A stretch of DNA of 64,000 nt from Chrysomallon squamiferum (lineage: Eukaryota; Mollusca; Gastropoda; Neomphalida; Peltospiridae), in the NCBI GenBank assembly GCA_012295275.1, contig CM022665.1:38153933-38217932 (forward strand). Direction: 5' to 3'. This document shows positions 59,511 through 64,000 of this stretch, in pieces. Each line of letters begins with the position of its first letter. The stretch's first letter is position 1. The notes beneath the pieces were generated by a model, which was given only the letters and a program-made list of their open reading frames with translations, had not been told where the DNA came from and made no database searches. The translations under genes and the position numbers were made by a program.

Positions 59511-61317
59511 TTACATAGAAACACTCTTGGTTTTTAATCACAATTTCTCTCTTTTGAAGTATTTCAGTATTTCATGAACAGACTTGTATCAGCTGGACAA
59601 AACCAAATCATTAAAAATTGAATTTTATGATTTTTATTGAACTGTATTTCTTTTATTGCCATTGTAATGATTGTTGTTATTATTATGTCTCTTTTTTTTT
59701 TAATGTTAACAACTCTATAATGAGCAGAAGCATAGGCAATGAAAAGACAGAACTATGACTGTTACTCGAGCTTTAAAAAATAAATAACAAGTGGTGAAAT
59801 TATAAAAAGCGATCTGACTGATGATGAGCTCATCGTATTTTATTTTTAATAGATGAGAGACTTAATGTTTTGATAATGAAAACATATTACCACAATCTAA
59901 TATGTTTATTTGCCTTCCAGAAAATTACCTTTAGAAGTGTATCAATTTGTAGAGCTATAAATACAGTTTCATCCTTTATTTTTTATTATTATATATTTTA
60001 AGTATATATTAAGCCTTGACCCAGAAAACCAGAAAATACAAAAATCCAAGTTATTTCTAGTTACAAGCTTACCAGATAAACAGTCTGGCTTCTGTACTAT
60101 ACATTTTTTCAGCAAGGAATATTTTATATAAAAGGATGCACAACTATTTTTTTATATAATTATATTTAAAACCTGACAGTTACTGTTACATAAATTGATG
60201 AAAGAAATTTTTATTACTCTCTTAAATTTATTTCATATTATCTACTTACCTATCTTCATTTATATATGAAACCAGTTATTAAGTCTAAAAGCACTGATTT
60301 TAGAAATGAAAGCCTTTGTTAATTATCATAATGTAGTCTTTTGATGATTCATGTTTTCCAGTTAGTTATTCAGATTTGGAAAGACACCCCCCCCCCAATA
60401 AAAAAGAAAGAAAAACAACTATAAAATAAATAAATTTAAAAAAAACTATAAAAAAATCAACAACTTAATAATGATTTTTTGATATTTTCAATAAAAAATT
60501 ATAACTACAAGTTTATTATTCTTCTAGCACTGAATCTTGTTAAAAGATCTGTTATACACTAGCAATAAATGTTTGCTACTTGATACAGTTAAAGTTATAG
60601 CAATCAAATTACCATGAAATAAAGTACTGTTATGCAAACATTCTACACACAGTAAACTGAAAGATGAAGCGACACCTTTGGAAACAACTGTCATTGTATA
60701 TTATTACACAAACAAATAGCTACAAATTCTTCTTTGATTTCTTCCTTTCTTCTGAGCACCTGCAGATAATTATATTTCACAGTCAATATGAATATTAGAT
60801 ACTTGATAAGGCTGCATTCTTAATTAATTCGCACTGTTAAGAAATGAATAGCAAGACATAAAAGGAATGATACTGTATTTAAAATGATCTAAAAAAGTGT
60901 TTGAGAAACCAAGGGAAAGGTAAATAATATGGCAAACACTTTTAAGTTTAAAATACATGAAAAAGTGCTGGGATTGGTTGATTGAGGGTAATTTTCAAAT
61001 TATGTATGAAATTATGTAATGGAAAAAGGTATGATTGTGGTGACTGTATTTGAAACAATTTCAACTAATAGAAAGGATTTGCAGTATTTAACATTGTCAT
61101 TTTTCTTTTTTGTTTTCTGATGTATAAAACAAAATGTTTGTCCTTATTGACATTTTTAAATTTAATGTTTATCATATTATATCATTTATGCTAATTATTT
61201 TCATATTCAGATATATTTATTATCCGAAACCATATTTTTCTCATTTTAAGAAAGCATTTATTTAATGTTTTTCTTAAGAAAAAATTACTTTTTGATACAG
61301 TGAAAATGTATTTCATT

Positions 61318-61352
61318 TAAAAAAAAAAAAAATTAAAAAAAAAAAAAAAAAC
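61318..61352. repeat. Poly-A-rich run
   Basis: Two A runs separated by att. Confidence 0.9.
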
Positions 61353-61439
61353 AGATTTAAGAAATTTAAAAATTAAACTCTAAAGGTAATAAAAACATAT
61401 TATTAATTGTCAGTGTTACTGGTTTTTCATGGATGCTTA

Positions 61440-61705
61440 GTCTAATGACTAGTATATTAGAACTTATCCCATTCCAGAAAGTGTTTCAAGACTTCTTTTA
61501 TTGACATCTATGTTATATATTACCCTGTCTATGGGAAGGCACATACAAGCAGTTCTTTGTTACAGCCAGTAAGAGTAACACAAGGAATAGTGGAAGTTGG
61601 TTTCATCTTGTATCATTATGAAGAAAAAGTAACATGATCAACATCTAATAACTTAATAACAGCATGTGTTGAAATGTTAAACATTTATTACATTTCACTT
61701 CATCA
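61440..61705 (+). mobile_element. tRNA-derived SINE, core and tail
   Basis: cttatcccattccagaaagt (61463-61482), taccctgtctatgggaaggc (61520-61539), tggaagttggtttcatcttg (61591-61610), acatctaataacttaataac and catgtgttgaaatgttaaac then atttattaca (61664-61693) match the sense core and tail in order. The tRNA-like head is not clear. Confidence 0.65.
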
Positions 61706-62615
61706 GAAATGAGGCCTGTTAAATATGATATGAAAATAATATTGCCATATGCTGTTGTTGCATATCTTTCTTCTTCCTCTCATATGCAGAATTTTCCTTT
61801 CTTTTCTCCTTTTTCCATTAATTTGCAAATACATCCGGAAAAAAGAAAATTAAATAATGGAGCATGTGTCACCAAAACAGGGTTTAGACTATATGGGTCA
61901 AAAGAGGTTATCACCATTTAATGGCAAAATTTGGAATATGGTAGAAGTAGATAATGGCTAGGCACTGGATCAATGTGATATGAAAGACAGGAAATTGTGT
62001 TATAACTTGATTTATTGTTTCGGCTGAAAGAATTAAAAAAAGTGGAAGATATTACAGATAGAATAGCTATTTTACAATACCTCATTATTGTATCAAATGT
62101 TATCAGAGACTAGTTCTGTGCTTTTTATTATTATTTTTTTATTTTTTTTATTAATGTGTAATTTTAAAATTTAAATTCAAGTTTATGACTAATTCTGTAT
62201 AGACACTTAATGCTTTTAAAATTTTAAATTCGTAAAAAAAAAAAAATTGCTGACTAACTGAATGAATGTATACTCATTTCATTTTAAAATATTCTTACAA
62301 AATTATTTAGTACACAAAAGTAATTTTTTTTCTTCTTTTTTAATTTTTAAAAGTTCATAGAATTTTATGACTAATTGATCATTTTAATTATTATTTTGAT
62401 AAAAAAAATTACTTGTAACCTTTTATTTTTAAATTATAAACAATTTAATGACTAATACAGAATGCACTCATTTTCTTACAACTTTTAAATTATTTTTAAA
62501 CAAATGATTAAGAACACACTCACAGCCTTTTTTTGTCTAAATTATAATGAATTTGATGACAAATTAAGTCACATCATCACCTATAAATCAGTCTTTATAT
62601 ACAAATGTGTGTTTA

Positions 62616-62617
<2 letters not shown>

Positions 62618-62651
<34 letters not shown>

Positions 62652-62655
62652 TATC
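62618..62655. repeat. (TA)n microsatellite
   Basis: About 15 uninterrupted TA units. Confidence 0.95.
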
Positions 62656-62739
62656 AAATTTAAACATTTAAATTAGCTTTTAGCACATGTATATGTTTTT
62701 TCTCGATAAGCCTGAAGCATTTTAACTTGTCATTATATG

Positions 62740-63030
62740 ACAAATACGATCAGTCTTACAATCGCTTGTCAATACAAGTCTTCTCATCTCTTTTCACTCA
62801 GTCTGACATGACAGCTTTCACCACAGACTTTCTCAAATGTTTCTCCAGGCGTGAACTGTCTGACCTGGAATTATCACACAGCACTGATCAAAGGTTTAAT
62901 TCTTCTCTATAAATCGTGTCTGTACCAGCAGGTCCCCTCCGTGACGACGTTGAAGTAACTGTCAGTGACGCTGGTGTAATTACTGATTACCTACAGGCTA
63001 ATGGCAGCTCTCTCGAGCCTCAGACAATGT
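62740..63030. promoter_or_regulatory. Candidate regulatory island
   Basis: The stretch is repeat-free and less AT-biased. It holds a TCF/LEF match gatcaaagg (62886-62894), CpG-containing gtgacgacgttgaag and paired homeodomain-like words in gtaattactgattacc and ctacaggctaatgg (62976-63003). The phrase attacctacaggct returns as attacctgtaggct at 63311-63324. The function is inferred from motif density only. Confidence 0.3.
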
Positions 63031-63524
63031 TATCTGTTTTTTTCATAAAAGTTTTGTTTAAATTTCTTTCATAAAGCTTTAAACTGAATATATATTTTAT
63101 TAATGAATATTGTACTGAATGAATTGTGTGTGTTTTTTTTTTTTTTTTTCTCTCTTTTTTTCTCTCTTCCTCTCTTTCACCCCCAAAAAGATTGTATCTC
63201 TATTTAAATTAGGTGAACAGGAAGATGTTATTATTTTTAAAAGGTTTATGATAAAAATTGATTTTAAAATGTTTTTTATTTGTTATTATTTTTCTCTCAA
63301 TGTGAAATCAATTACCTGTAGGCTCTGTGGAGCCAGGCAGCAATTAGTGAGAAAATTGACTTTTTCCTTTTGAATTCATTCAAATTTTCACAGCTGATGT
63401 ACACTGTATGTCCTGGTTCACACTGATAACATCGAAACTGAACGGGTTATGTTTAACTAACTAATGATAAAAACACAATTATTAAAACACTAAGTAAAAT
63501 AAATTTGTAAAACTATTACCTTGA

Positions 63525-63650
63525 TTTATGTATGTATGTTAATGTCTGTGTCTGTGATGTGTGTTGTCGTTATATGCACACATGTATATATGTGTGTGTG
63601 TATGTATGTGTATGTGGTGCAAGTATTTGTCTCTCATATGCACACATACA
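63525..63650. repeat. (TGTA)n/(TG)n degenerate repeat
   Basis: tatgtatg and gtgtgtgt words; the frame across it is low complexity. Confidence 0.85.
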
Positions 63651-63719
63651 ACAGAAATACATTTTGATACCTCACATAGATTCTATCAAATTTCAGAATA
63701 AATGGTTTCAGAAACATTT

Positions 63720-64000
63720 TGACTTTCAGCCAAAAAGAAAGAAAACAAAAAAAGGAAAAAAGAATTCATCAATATAAATAATTGAGCAACATGCGTAAAA
63801 CTGTAAACTATGAACCAAAAGCAAACAAACAGAACAACAAAAAACAAACAAAAAAAGTATTTATTATGAGCACAGGTAATTAAATGCGAAAAACAAAACT
63901 AAACATAAAAAAAATAAATAAATAAATAAAGAAATGTATAAACTAAAAATAGAAATAATTTTTTAATATATTTTTGACATGAGCATAGATAAACAGAACA
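63720..64000. repeat. A-rich low-complexity end
   Basis: aaag, aaac and aaat words including an AAAT run (63909-63930). Nothing else is seen to the end of the window. Confidence 0.8.

Larger units (their letters stand above)
32772..64000. other. Gene-poor 3' flank
   Basis: No convincing protein-coding gene was found on either strand. Open frames of about 100 residues here are made of tandem repeats or lack any recognisable domain. The region holds SINEs, a LINE remnant, TIR elements, tandem arrays and a few less AT-biased islands, each listed. The stretches 33330-33950, 34750-35600, 52050-53860, 54130-55400 and 59520-61430 are AT-rich with short homopolymers, and I see nothing else in them. 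Confidence 0.6.

Noticed and set aside
60386-60396. C9-10 run followed by A-rich DNA as a possible retrogene or transposon junction
   Set aside because: No element sequence or target duplication on either side.

Overview
The window is eukaryotic genomic DNA: AT-rich, saturated with microsatellites and homopolymer runs, and with one recognisable gene split by GT-AG introns. Two kinds of repeat point to a lophotrochozoan, most likely a mollusc (gastropod or bivalve). One is a tRNA-derived SINE family whose core (cagcaagggatct, cccacagacaggaaa) and tail (ttaaataaaacatttc) I recognise from mollusc genomes. The other is a LINE ORF2 C-terminal remnant (CVCN...GDEYHYIFKC) followed by a TTGTCC-type tail. 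The species cannot be fixed from the sequence alone. The gene is a RhoU/RhoV (Wrch/Chp)-type Rho GTPase on the + strand. It has three coding exons (7595-7781, 10946-11004, 29855-30352) joining in frame to 247 residues, with introns of 3,164 and 18,850 bp. All five GTPase motifs are intact, and the C terminus is the RhoU-like WKKFCCFM. Layout: 1-7080 is upstream repeat-rich DNA with no gene seen; about 7083-7594 is a CpG-containing candidate promoter/5' leader with three CCAAT boxes; 7595-30352 is the gene; 30353-about 32660 is the likely 3' UTR, holding a 39-bp minisatellite; 32700-64000 is gene-poor flank. The flank contains SINE copies, a LINE fragment, a 226-bp mariner-type MITE, a pair of related TIR elements, a 98-bp near-perfect palindrome, several degenerate tandem arrays and a few less AT-biased islands that could be regulatory. 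No second protein-coding gene is convincing; the other long open frames come from simple repeats or lie antisense to the gene. The most biologically suggestive non-coding signal is a short segment of intron 2 (about 26180-26360) dense in TCF/LEF- and SOX-like motifs, in a gene whose vertebrate relative is Wnt-responsive. This is inference and needs conservation or chromatin data. I found no evidence of an unknown multi-gene system.
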